A DNA stretch of 28,009 bases from positions 1 to 28,009 of the forward strand of contig CBINGZ010000055.1 in assembly GCA_966250335.1 (NCBI GenBank), given 5' to 3'. This stretch comes from OLB7 sp966250335. Its GTDB lineage: Bacteria > Bacteroidota > Ignavibacteria > OLB7. Shown here in pieces: positions 1 through 9,043 of this stretch; the stretch's first letter is position 1, and each line of letters begins with the position of its first letter. A program made the translations under genes and the position numbers. The notes below the pieces were generated by a model. It ran no database searches, was not told where the DNA came from, and saw nothing but the letters and a program-made list of their open reading frames with translations.

Positions 1-3000
1 TGACCGTCACGGTGACGGTATCCGATTCCTGACACCCCTTTGCATCGGTCACCAGTACGATATACGTTGTCGTCGTCGTCGGATTGGCCGTTGGGTTGGC
101 AACAGTGGTCGAGCTGAGAGCGGTCGACGGCGTCCACGCATAGGTGAACGGGCCGGTGCCTGCACTCGCCGTCGGAGATCCGCCGAGTGTGGTGCTGGAG
201 TCACGGCAGATCTCGCGATCGGCGCCGGCGTCCACAACGGGGAGCGGGTTCACCGTCACCGTCACGGTGTCCGATTCCTGACAACCCTTCGCATCGGTGA
301 CCAGAACGATATAGGTGGTTGTGGCCGTCGGACTTGCAACCGGATTGGCGACAGTCGTCGAACTCAACGCCGTCGATGGTGTCCACGCATAGGTGAACGG
401 GCCGGTCCCTCCGCTCGCCGTCGGCGATCCGCCGAGTGTGGTGCTGGAGTCACGGCAGATCTCACGGTCCGCCCCGACGCTTACCACAGGGAGCGGATTG
501 ACCGTCACCGTGACGGTATCCGATTCCTGACAGCCCTTCGAATCGGTTACGAGTACGATATACGTTGTCGTCGTCGTCGGGTTCGCAACCGGATTGGCGA
601 CAGTCGTCGAGCTCAACGCAGTGGATGGCGTCCACGCATAGGTGAACGGGCCTGTCCCTCCGCTCGCCGTCGGTGACCCGCCGAGCGTCGTGCTCGAGTC
701 GTGACAGATCTCACGATCTGTCCCTGCATTTACCACCGGCAGTGGGTTCACCGTCACCGTGACGGTATCGCTCTCCTGGCAGCCCTTGGCATCGGTAATG
801 AGTACGATGTAGGTCGTCGTCGCCATCGGGCTCGCTGTCGGGTTGGCGACGGTTGTCGAGCTCAGTCCCGTCGACGGCGTCCACACATAGGTGAACGGAG
901 GCGTCCCCGCGGAGGCTGTTGGGGACCCGCCGAGCGTCGTGCTCGAATCGCGACAGATCTCCCGATCCGCTCCGGCACTGGCCGAGGGAAGAGGATTCAC
1001 CGTGACGACAACCGTGTCCCTGGCCAGACATCCCTTCGAGTCGGTAACGAGTACGATATACTGGGTCGTCGCCGTCGGGCTTGCCGTCGGGTTGGCGGCG
1101 GTCGCCGAACTGAGGCCGGTCGTCGGCGTCCAGGAGTAGGTGAACGGCGGGGTTCCGCCCGACCCGGTCGGCGCTCCTCCGATCACAACACTCGAATCGC
1201 GACATATCTCGACGTCCGCCCCGGCGGAGGCGGCCGCAGCCGGAAGCACGATCACCACAACAGTATCGTAATCGACACAGCCGTTGAGGTCGGTTACCGC
1301 CACGACATACTCGGTCGTCGTCGTCGGAGTCGCCGTCGGGTTGGAAGCCGTGGTCATGTTGAGTCCCGTGGCCGGCGTCCAGGAGTAGAGATACCCTCCC
1401 GCCCCGCCCGTCGCCGTCGGTGTTCCGCCGATTGCAGCGCCGATTCCCGGACATGTCTCGATGTCGGCGCCTGCCATGGCAACGGGAAGCGGGTTCACCG
1501 TGACGATCATCGTGTCGCGCGCCTGGCACCCTTTCGCATCGGTTACGAGTACGATATACGTGGTCGTCCCCCCCGGGCTCGCGTCGGGATTCGCGACCGA
1601 GGTCGAGCTGAGACCTGTCGAGGGGGACCAGAGATAGGTGTAGGGTCCGACTCCCCCGGAAGCCGTCGGGGTTCCACCGATCGGGGTCGATGATCCATTG
1701 CAGATCGATACGTCGGGTCCGGCGTCGACCGTGGGAAGCGGGTTCACCGTGACCGTCATCGTGTCCCGGCCGACGCACCCGTTGGCGTCGGTCACGGTGA
1801 CGATGTACGTCGTCGTGGTCGTAGGGTCCGCCGTCGGATTGGCCGCGGTCGTCGAGCTCAATCCGGTCGCGGGAGACCATGAGTAGCTGAACGGACTTGC
1901 GCCGCCGCTCGCCGTGGGCGCCCCGCCGATCGACGCCGACGTGCCGATGCAGATCTCCACGTCGGCGCCCGCGCTGACCGTGGGAAGCGATCGGACGGTC
2001 ACCGTTATAGTATCTCTTCCGATACATCCGCGGGAATCGGTTACCGTCAGCGCATAGCTGGTGGTGACGACCGGAGACGCCGTGGGGTTCGCGACCGAGG
2101 TCGAGCTGAGACCCGTCGAAGGACTCCATGCGTATGTGTACGGTCCAAGCCCGCCGGAGGCCGATGGAGATCCGCCGATGCCGGTCGACGAACCGACGCA
2201 GATCTCGACGTCGGCCCCGGCCGCCGCGGTCGGCGTCGGATATATCGTTACCACTACCGTGTCGAGCCCGGTGCAGCCGTTCGCATCGGTTACGGTTACG
2301 ATATATGTGGTCGTCGACGCGGGGTTGGCGTTCGGGTTGGCGGCCGTGGCGGAGCTGAGCCCCGTTGCTGGGGCCCATGCGTACGTGTACGGTGCGGCGC
2401 CGCCTGATGCCGTCGGAGCGCCGCCGATGGAGACCTGCACTCCGGCGCACGTTGCCTGGTCGGCCCCCGCCGAGGCCGTCGGCCGGGCCTGAACCGTCAC
2501 CACGACCGTGTCGCGCCCGATACACCCGCTGGCGTCGGTCACGGTAAGCGTATATGTCGTGGTTGCGGTGGGAGTCGCCGTGGGATTGGCTACCGTCGTG
2601 GAGCTCAATCCTGTCGCCGGGGACCATGCGTAGGTGTAGGGAGCCGTTCCCCCCGACCCGGTCGGAGCGCCGCCGATGGTCGTCCCCGATCCGTTGCACA
2701 CCGCGGCGTCGGCGCCGGCAGAGGCTGTGGGAAGGTCTCTCACCGTCACCACGACCGTATCTCTTCCGATACATCCGGCATTGTCGGTGACCGTTACGAT
2801 ATACTGGGTCGTGACGGAAGGGGTCGCCGTCGGATTGGCCGCGGTCGTGGAGCTGAGACCTGTTGCCGGAGCCCACGAATACGAAAGAGGAGCCGTCCCC
2901 CCCGACCCCGTAGGAGATCCGCCGATCTGCACGCCCGATCCCAGGCAGACCGCGACATCGTTCCCCGCCGAGGCTGTCGGCCCCGCCGCGATCGAGACCT

Positions 3001-4495
3001 GGATCGTATCTCTTCCGATACATCCGTTGGCGTCGGTCACCATTACGATATACTGGGTCGTCGAGGTGGGGCTCGCCGTCGGGTTGGCAACCGTGGCGGA
3101 GGAGAGGCCGGTCGTCGGGGTCCAGGAATAGGTGTACGGCGCGGTCCCTCCGCTTGCCGTGGGAGAACCGCCGATCGGCGTGCTCGCCCCGGCACAGATC
3201 GAGACGTCGGAGCCCGCGGCTGCCGTCGGAGGCTGTCGTACGGTTACCACCACGGTATCCAGTCCGATACATCCGTTGGCGTCGGTTACCGTCACGATAT
3301 ATGGAGTCGTCGTCGTCGGGCTCGCCGTCGGATTGGCGACCGTGGCGGAGCTGAGTCCTGTGGTGGGAGCCCAGGAGTATGTGTACGGTGTGCTTCCCCC
3401 CGAGGCGGTCGGCGAACCGCCGATCACCGCCGATCCACCCGGACAGATCGCCGTGTCAGCTCCGGCCGATGCCGTCGGTGGAGTAAGCACGGTGACCGTC
3501 ATCGTATCACGACTCAGACACCCTTTCGCGTCGGTGACCCGCACGATATATGTCGTGGTCGTCGTGACGGTCGCCGTCGGGTTCGCGGCCGTCGTCGAGC
3601 TGAGGCCGGTGGAGGGGGACCAGAGGATTGCAAGCGGAGCGATGGGGCTTCCTCCCGATGCCGTCGGCGAGCCGCCGATGACGGTCGAGAGGCCCGAACA
3701 GACGTTCCGGTCGGGACCTGCGTTGGCGACCGGGAGCGGGTCGACGGTGATCCTCATCGTGTCTCTTCCGATACATCCGTTGTCATCGGTCACGGTGAGA
3801 TAGTAGAACGTCGTGGCCGTCGGGGTCGCGGTCGGGTTCGCCACGTTCGACGCGCTGAGCCCGGCCACCGCCGCGCTCGTGGAGGTTGTCCAGGCGTAGG
3901 TGTAGGGTGATGTTCCCCCGGTCGCGGCAGGTGTTGCGCCGATCGTCACCGGCGTCCCGCGACAGACCGTTCTGTCGGGACCGGCAGCCGCCGTCGGTCT
4001 TGGATTCACCGTGATCGTGATGGTATCTCTTCCGATACATCCGTTCGCGTCGGTGACGGTCACCCGGTAGTCGGTCGTGGTCGTCGGACTTGCCGTCGGG
4101 TTCGCCGCCGTCGTGGAACTGAGACCGGTGGAGGGAGCCCAGGAGTAGGTATAGGGAGCCGTTCCTCCCGATGCCGTCGGCGAGCCGCCGATCGCCGTGC
4201 TCGAGCCGCTGCAGATCGTGACGTCGGACCCGGCGGCGGCCGTGGGAAGCGGATTGACCGTCACCACGACGGCATCGGTGCCGACTTCACCCGAGTTGTC
4301 CGTGACGGTCAGGGTGTAGGTGGTCGTCGTCGCGGGGTTCGCGGTGGGGTTGGAAACAGTCGTGGAGCTGAGTCCCGTCGCGGGACTCCAGGAGTAGGAA
4401 TACGGAGGTGTACCGCCCGATGCCGAACCGTTCAGGGTCGGGCCCGTACCACCGCTACAGAAGCTGACGTCCACACCCGCGTTGACGACCGGAGG
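1..4495 (-). repeat. Tandem array of 18 coding repeats of about 249 bp
   Basis: The coding repeats of the giant surface protein have a period of 246-264 bp, mostly 249 bp (83 codons). The same TCCGATTCCT boundary recurs at 21, 270 and 519, exactly 249 bp apart. The left-most (C-terminal) units are nearly identical to one another at DNA level, whereas units right of about 1000 diverge. This gradient suggests recent duplication or gene conversion at the distal end. All units keep the frame. Confidence 0.9.
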
Positions 4496-5605
4496 AGCAG
4501 GCGGTGCGGGAGGAACCCACCACTCCTCCTCGGGCTTGTGCCGGTAGAGGACCTCGTACACGCCGGTCGTGGGCCGCGTCGGCTGCAGCCCGTTCCTCTC
4601 TTCTTCCCCATCTTCTCTCTTCCCGCTCGCGAGTCGTCGCCAGGTCCGATCGGGATCGATCACGAGAACCCGGCTTGAATCGTAGGCCCCCACGTCGAAC
4701 GTGACGGCATGTCCGTCCACGAGATATGCGCTCGGGATCCGTATCGTTCCGGAGGTTCCATCCTGCGGCAGGCCCTTCCCGGAGTCCGTGGACTGATAGG
4801 TGTAGGGCGCAGCCTCCACGATGATCCCCGAACGGCTCCGAGCCTCCAGCTCGCCGGACGGGGTGAGATCGAGCGACGCAAGACCTTCATATCGCAACCT
4901 GATATCCGAGACGCGCCCCCCGGGGTTGACCACGAACTCGTATTTCAACCCCGCTCCCTTTCCCCGCACGACCATGTCGATCCGGGGATAAACATCGCGA
5001 TATATCAGTGTCGCGCCGATCCCTTCTTCTTCACCCGCCTGAACCGGCCTCAACGTCGACAGCTCGTCGGCGATACGCTCGACCCGGAGATCGGCGTCGG
5101 CGTCCACCACGATCGTCTCCACCCGATCGAACGCGCCCGGCGTCACTAACGAATCGGGCGTCGACTCGTTCTTCCACACATGGAAAAAACCGGACGGGGT
5201 GAAATACAGATCGGCATCCGTCATATCGGCATGATAGCCGGAGGGCGCGCCACAAATATCCGAATCCGAGAAACTGTCGAGGAGCGTGGTGTGAGGCGCC
5301 GGCATGTCGATCACGGCGCGACCGGTGCCCGATCGACGCCGAGAGATCGGACGGTCGAATGCGGGAGCGGAGAGTGAGTCGATTGCAACCCGGGGCGAAG
5401 CTTCCCCCTTTCCGGCAACGCCGGCCGTCGCAACCTTCGTTTCTGAAACCATCGTCGATATCCGCACCGGGTCCGACTCCGTTGCAACTCTCTTCCCCCC
5501 TGCAAACAGCAACGCCGCGCAGAGCACCATACAGCACTTCCACGCGAGCGTACCGAACGCCGCAGAGAGAAAGGAGAGAGGAGTACCCGGTAACGGAAAT
5601 TTCAT
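1..5605 (-). CDS. Giant repeat surface protein (DUF7948-like domain plus 18 SprB/PKD-like repeats), C-terminus beyond window
   Basis: Reading leftwards from the ATG at 5605 the frame stays open to the edge, giving at least 1868 residues with no stop. The start is supported by a GGAGGA ribosome site at 5613-5618. Residues 1 to about 36 hold a hydrophobic export signal. Residues about 115-335 resemble the DUF7948 domain seen in front of SBBP/PKD repeats in Bacteroidota proteins (IYRDVYPRIDMVV, LKYEFVVNPGG, IRLRYEGL). A proline-rich linker (WWVPPAPPAPPVV) follows. From about residue 370 there are 18 tandem units of about 83 aa with the pattern DAG.D..IC....T.IGG.PTASGG..PYTY.W.P.TGLSS.T.ANPTA.P.TTTTYIV.VTDA.GC...DTVTVTV. 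Each Ig-like unit carries two cysteines, except the first, which has one. Such proteins are typically surface adhesins or gliding/T9SS cargo; a C-terminal sorting domain would lie outside the window. The exact function is unknown. Confidence 0.9.
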   Translation of the reverse strand, partial: MKFPLPGTPLSFLSAAFGTLAWKCCMVLCAALLFAGGKRVATESDPVRISTMVSETKVATAGVAGKGEASPRVAIDSLSAPAFDRPISRRRSGTGRAVIDMPAPHTTLLDSFSDSDICGAPSGYHADMTDADLYFTPSGFFHVWKNESTPDSLVTPGAFDRVETIVVDADADLRVERIADELSTLRPVQAGEEEGIGATLIYRDVYPRIDMVVRGKGAGLKYEFVVNPGGRVSDIRLRYEGLASLDLTPSGELEARSRSGIIVEAAPYTYQSTDSGKGLPQDGTSGTIRIPSAYLVDGHAVTFDVGAYDSSRVLVIDPDRTWRRLASGKREDGEEERNGLQPTRPTTGVYEVLYRHKPEEEWWVPPAPPAPPVVNAGVDVSFCSGGTGPTLNGSASGGTPPYSYSWSPATGLSSTTVSNPTANPATTTTYTLTVTDNSGEVGTDAVVVTVNPLPTAAAGSDVTICSGSSTAIGGSPTASGGTAPYTYSWAPSTGLSSTTAANPTASPTTTTDYRVTVTDANGCIGRDTITITVNPRPTAAAGPDRTVCRGTPVTIGATPAATGGTSPYTYAWTTSTSAAVAGLSASNVANPTATPTATTFYYLTVTDDNGCIGRDTMRITVDPLPVANAGPDRNVCSGLSTVIGGSPTASGGSPIAPLAILWSPSTGLSSTTAANPTATVTTTTTYIVRVTDAKGCLSRDTMTVTVLTPPTASAGADTAICPGGSAVIGGSPTASGGSTPYTYSWAPTTGLSSATVANPTASPTTTTPYIVTVTDANGCIGLDTVVVTVRQPPTAAAGSDVSICAGASTPIGGSPTASGGTAPYTYSWTPTTGLSSATVANPTASPTSTTQYIVMVTDANGCIGRDTIQVSIAAGPTASAGNDVAVCLGSGVQIGGSPTGSGGTAPLSYSWAPATGLSSTTAANPTATPSVTTQYIVTVTDNAGCIGRDTVVVTVRDLPTASAGADAAVCNGSGTTIGGAPTGSGGTAPYTYAWSPATGLSSTTVANPTATPTATTTYTLTVTDASGCIGRDTVVVTVQARPTASAGADQATCAGVQVSIGGAPTASGGAAPYTYAWAPATGLSSATAANPNANPASTTTYIVTVTDANGCTGLDTVVVTIYPTPTAAAGADVEICVGSSTGIGGSPSASGGLGPYTYAWSPSTGLSSTSVANPTASPVVTTSYALTVTDSRGCIGRDTITVTVRSLPTVSAGADVEICIGTSASIGGAPTASGGASPFSYSWSPATGLSSTTAANPTADPTTTTTYIVTVTDANGCVGRDTMTVTVNPLPTVDAGPDVSICNGSSTPIGGTPTASGGVGPYTYLWSPSTGLSSTSVANPDASPGGTTTYIVLVTDAKGCQARDTMIVTVNPLPVAMAGADIETCPGIGAAIGGTPTATGGAGGYLYSWTPATGLNMTTASNPTATPTTTTEYVVAVTDLNGCVDYDTVVVIVLPAAAASAGADVEICRDSSVVIGGAPTGSGGTPPFTYSWTPTTGLSSATAANPTASPTATTQYIVLVTDSKGCLARDTVVVTVNPLPSASAGADREICRDSSTTLGGSPTASAGTPPFTYVWTPSTGLSSTTVANPTASPMATTTYIVLITDAKGCQESDTVTVTVNPLPVVNAGTDREICHDSSTTLGGSPTASGGTGPFTYAWTPSTALSSTTVANPVANPTTTTTYIVLVTDSKGCQESDTVTVTVNPLPVVSVGADREICRDSSTTLGGSPTASGGTGPFTYAWTPSTALSSTTVANPVASPTATTTYIVLVTDAKGCQESDTVTVTVNPLPVVDAGADREICRDSSTTLGGSPTASAGTGPFTYAWTPSTALSSTTVANPTANPTTTTTYIVLVTDAKGCQESDTVTVTV

Positions 5606-5612
5606 CAGCAAT

Positions 5613-5618
5613 TCCTCC
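5613..5618 (-). promoter_or_regulatory. Ribosome binding site of the giant surface protein
   Basis: On the minus strand GGAGGA lies 7 nt upstream of the ATG at 5605. It is one of the few clear Shine-Dalgarno sites in the window and fixes the start of the gene. Confidence 0.7.
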
Positions 5619-6095
5619 GCCCCGTAGATACAGGGCTACCAGCCGCATACCGACGCGCCCCGGAATCGATCGTTCCGAACGGCATACGCCGACGCGGCAT
5701 GTGCGGTAAACACCTGTACTCCCAACGCACGATAGTATCGTGCGGTCTCCCAAACCAGACACAACCCTGACTGAGCGACTCGAATATCGACCAACGGATG
5801 ATCAGCCTCTGTCAATTATTTCGAACTGTATTCACCTGTGCATGGTTCCGCATTGACGATCGTGATCCGATCTTTCAACGAGAAACCGTTCCTGATCATC
5901 AGTCCTCTCAGCCGTTCCCCTCCCTACCGTTCCGCGCTCCGTGATCTACCATGCCGCATTACTCCGCGGGGATGGAGCAAGATGCAGCCGAGTGATAGAC
6001 ACGGAAATCGGCGTCTCTACGGAATCGTGTACCTGGGTTTTTCCGTAGCATTACCGAGGTGCAGTGTGACGCGGAAATCTCTTGAACCTGAAGAG

Positions 6096-6135
6096 CTTCA
6101 AAGCGCCCCCGGCCATCGACCGGGGGCGCTTGAAG
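6096..6135 (-). terminator. Hairpin terminator after the T9SS-secreted protein gene
   Basis: A perfect 12-bp stem (AAGCGCCCCCGG, 6101-6112, with 6120-6131) has a 7-nt loop and extends by CTTC/GAAG across a single bulged A. It begins about 25 bp past the stop at 6161. There is no strong T tract on the minus strand, so this is a strong hairpin but not a textbook terminator. Confidence 0.6.
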
Positions 6136-6160
6136 CAGGGGCGCCATCAACTCACGTCGC

Positions 6161-9043
6161 TTATCGTCTCAGCACCATTTCCTGAATCCGGTCGCAGTTG
6201 CAACCGTCGGACTGCAGGCGGTAGAAGTAGACTCCCTCCGGAACCTCGGCTCCGTTGGCGTCACGACCGTCCCAGACCACCGAGTGCTTGCCGGCCTGCA
6301 GGTAGTCCACCACCGGCACGGCGACCGTGCGGCCGTCGACACCGATGACCGAGAGGGTCACGTTGCCCGGCTGGGCGAGCTCGAACGACAGCGTGGTCTG
6401 CTCGGCGAAGGGATTCGGATAGTTCCGATAGAGCATCATATCCTCCATCAGCCCTTCGCTCTCACCTTCGAAGACCGTCTTGCACCAGCCGTTGCCGCCG
6501 CCGTAGCCGCCGCTCTGGTCGTGATCGACCGAGAAGGTGGCCGTGGCGGTCCGCTTGTTGCCGGCGGCGTCGGTGACCTGATAGGTGAGCGTATAGATCC
6601 GACCGCGACGATTTCCGCGACGCTCGCACCGCAGGCTGACCGTGCGGTCGTCCGTCCCGATCCTTGCGTGCTGGATGTCGTTGCTCGTGTTGCCGTCACC
6701 CGTGCAGTTCTCACCCTCGTTGCTCGTGATCGACTTCAGGATCACGCGCGGGTTCGGGTCGGCGTTGTCGCTGACGGTGATGTTCGCCATCACCTCCACC
6801 ATCCGGTGGTTCGGCGGCCAGCAGCTGTCGTCGCTCAGCGTCACCGTGATCGTCGGCCTCGTGACGTCGCGGCGAACAATGATCGTCTGGTTCTGGTAGG
6901 CGGTGTTGCCGCTCGCGTCGGTGTACTTCCAGCGGATCGTGTAGGTGCCGGGGACCGTGTAGAGGAGCGGGTCGGTCGTCGTTCCCTGGATCGTGACGCC
7001 CGTATTGTCGGTAGCCGTCGGGATCGTCGTCACGGTCACCCTTCCCTCACGGCTGATCGTCGGAAGCGAGGAGACCGTCGGCACCGGCGCCACATTGTCG
7101 GCGACGTTCACCGTGACCTGATCGGTCGAGCTCAGCCCGTGGCCGTCGTTGACGGTCAGGGTCAGCGTGTGCGAGCCGATCGGAAGAGTCGTCGTGAACT
7201 GGGCGCTCGTCGAGAGGACCGTTCCGGCCGAGTTCTTCCACTCATAGGTGAGCGTGTGGCCGTCGGGATCGGAGGAGTTGGTGCCGTTGAAGGTCACCGA
7301 GGCTCCCGACGTGGAGGTGGCGGCGACGTTCTGGTCGGGGCCTGCATCGGCGACCGGCGGGCGGTTGCCGGCGAGGTTCACCGACACACCCGACGTGTTG
7401 CCGGAGCCGTCGGTGACGACCACGCTTCCATGTCCCGACGACTCTCCCGGCGTGATCGCCAGCGAGTAGCTGACGCTCGACGCGCCCGGCACGAACGGAT
7501 CGACCGTCAGCTCCAGGTTCGTGCTTCCCGGTCCGAGCTCGACCGAATAGATGCCGCGGTCGATGTCGATGACGTTGTTGCCGTTCAGATCCTCACCCGG
7601 ATCGAGGATACCGTTGCCGTTGACGTCTTCGCTCCCGCGACCGTCGGTGGCCGTGCCGGTGGCGGTGGTTCCCGTTCCCGTGACCGTCAGTGTGACGACA
7701 GGCGCGTTGCCGTCGCCGTTACCGTTGATGAACTCGAAGAGAGCGCCGCCCGGGAAGACGTAGGAGTCGAACTCGTTGAGTCCCTCCACCGTGATGCCGT
7801 GCGGGTTCGCCGAGCTGGTGGTATGCGTCCCTGATTCCACGAGGATGACGGCCGTGGAGAATCCGGAGGCGCCGATCGCCGTGAACTGACCGGCCGGAAC
7901 CAGCGCGCCGTCCAGGGTCATGCTGGTGCCGACGTCGGAGCTCTTGGCGATGATCGTCAGGTAGTTCTGCGCGAACTGACCGCCGCCGACCGTGGAGAAG
8001 GTGTAGTGATCGGTGTACTGCTCGAAGGGGATCATGTTCCCCATCGCCGGATCACCCTGGTTGTTCGTCCCGGAGTTTCCGGCGCCGGTCATGAACTGCA
8101 CCACGAAGATCGGCTTCGTCCCCTCGAAGACCTGTGCCCCGGGGATGATATCGGTCTCATACGTCTCGCCGCGATCGAGCGTGGCAACCGTCACGCCGTT
8201 GCGGGTCACCGCCGTGTTGTCTTCCGATGCGACGACCTTGTAGACCGAGCCGTCGGTGCGGCTGGGAAGGTTCATCGCCAGAATCTTCTTTCCCCATGTC
8301 TGCACCGGCTGTGCCACCTCGAGAACGTGGTCGCAGGCGATCGAGCCGAGCGGAACGGTCGCACAGGCGTTGCCGTTGCTGACGCCGATCGGCTTGTCGG
8401 CCGTGATGACCGTTCCGGTCAGATCACCATCCGCGCCGGTGAACGCCGCCTTGTTGATATACCCCTGCCCCCTGTCGAGAACGACGGTGAAGGGGACGCC
8501 CCCCGGCTCACCGCTGATCAAGCTCTTGGAGGGGGTGATCGTCACCGTGGTGTTGTCGTAGGAGGCCACCACGCCGAACTCCGCGTCCCCTTCGAAGAGC
8601 GAGGAGTAGGTCATGACGATATACTCGTTGTTCAGCACGTTCGTCGGCAGCGCCAGTGCGGCGTCGCTGGTGAACGGCGAACGATTGATCATATACGCCA
8701 CGAACTTGTTGTTCGAGGAAGCCCGCACGCAGTTGTTCTGGATCAGGTTCTCGATCCATGCCTGCGACGCGTCGATCGGAATCGAAACGATCGTGACCGC
8801 TCCGGGACCCACGTTCACCGTCGTGCTGAACGTTGGAGAGTTCACCGGATATTCCACGGTAACCTGTGTAGCCACCTCACTCGTCAGATGGACCTCGATA
8901 GCCGGCTCGGAGATGTTCGGCAGGAAGAGCATCAGGAATTCCTTTCCCTGATTGTCCAGTTCCGCACGAGCGCTCTGGATTCCGGTGAGACCGAGCATCA
9001 CGATGGCCGCCATAAACGCCACCAGTCGTCGATAACACATCAT
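6161..9043 (-). CDS. Secreted multidomain protein: IgGFc-binding-like N-terminus, PKD/HYR modules, T9SS type A sorting domain
   Basis: A 960-aa exported protein. Start chosen at 9043 because residues 1-27 then form a clean signal peptide (MMCYRRLVAF, hydrophobic core, SARA cleavage site); an in-frame GTG at 9130 would add an unlikely 29-aa extension. Residues about 30-440 match the IgGFc_binding family layout (IPFEQYTDHYTFSTVGGGQF, NYLTIIAKSSD, SSANPHGITVEGLNEFDSYVFPGG). A Ca-binding-type loop (DVNGNGILDPGEDLNGNN) follows, then a PKD domain starting at NRPPVADAGPDQNV, a HYR-like module (TIRWKYTDASGNT) and a further Ig-like segment containing CWPPNHRMVEV. The end is a typical T9SS type A domain (YRNYPNPF, then VVWDGRDANGAEVPEGVYFYRL). 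It is probably displayed on or released from the cell surface; the ligand is unknown. It shares strand and likely surface location with the repeat protein downstream. Confidence 0.9.
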   Translation of the reverse strand: MMCYRRLVAFMAAIVMLGLTGIQSARAELDNQGKEFLMLFLPNISEPAIEVHLTSEVATQVTVEYPVNSPTFSTTVNVGPGAVTIVSIPIDASQAWIENLIQNNCVRASSNNKFVAYMINRSPFTSDAALALPTNVLNNEYIVMTYSSLFEGDAEFGVVASYDNTTVTITPSKSLISGEPGGVPFTVVLDRGQGYINKAAFTGADGDLTGTVITADKPIGVSNGNACATVPLGSIACDHVLEVAQPVQTWGKKILAMNLPSRTDGSVYKVVASEDNTAVTRNGVTVATLDRGETYETDIIPGAQVFEGTKPIFVVQFMTGAGNSGTNNQGDPAMGNMIPFEQYTDHYTFSTVGGGQFAQNYLTIIAKSSDVGTSMTLDGALVPAGQFTAIGASGFSTAVILVESGTHTTSSANPHGITVEGLNEFDSYVFPGGALFEFINGNGDGNAPVVTLTVTGTGTTATGTATDGRGSEDVNGNGILDPGEDLNGNNVIDIDRGIYSVELGPGSTNLELTVDPFVPGASSVSYSLAITPGESSGHGSVVVTDGSGNTSGVSVNLAGNRPPVADAGPDQNVAATSTSGASVTFNGTNSSDPDGHTLTYEWKNSAGTVLSTSAQFTTTLPIGSHTLTLTVNDGHGLSSTDQVTVNVADNVAPVPTVSSLPTISREGRVTVTTIPTATDNTGVTIQGTTTDPLLYTVPGTYTIRWKYTDASGNTAYQNQTIIVRRDVTRPTITVTLSDDSCWPPNHRMVEVMANITVSDNADPNPRVILKSITSNEGENCTGDGNTSNDIQHARIGTDDRTVSLRCERRGNRRGRIYTLTYQVTDAAGNKRTATATFSVDHDQSGGYGGGNGWCKTVFEGESEGLMEDMMLYRNYPNPFAEQTTLSFELAQPGNVTLSVIGVDGRTVAVPVVDYLQAGKHSVVWDGRDANGAEVPEGVYFYRLQSDGCNCDRIQEMVLRR

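Larger units (their letters stand above)
5606..6160. other. Intergenic region between two surface-protein genes
   Basis: No convincing coding frame was found here: short frames on both strands lack the G/C-rich third positions of neighbouring genes. It holds the leader of the giant repeat gene (right of 5605) and a hairpin at 6096-6135 behind the gene ending at 6161. I could not place a promoter with confidence. Confidence 0.6.

Noticed and set aside
711..3272. 853-codon open frame on the minus strand rich in Arg, Asp and Gly
   Set aside because: It is an alternate frame of the repeat gene. The frame starting at 5605 gives clean SprB/PKD-like repeats with the ANPTA and TTTTY patterns, which this one lacks.
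1..4495. Regular repeats as a CRISPR array or satellite DNA
   Set aside because: The 249-bp period is coding, keeps frame, and each unit translates to an Ig-like domain; there are no short direct repeats with unique spacers.
6284..7834. 516-codon plus-strand frame
   Set aside because: Arg/Val/Asp-rich antisense shadow of the T9SS-secreted protein gene, with no family signal.
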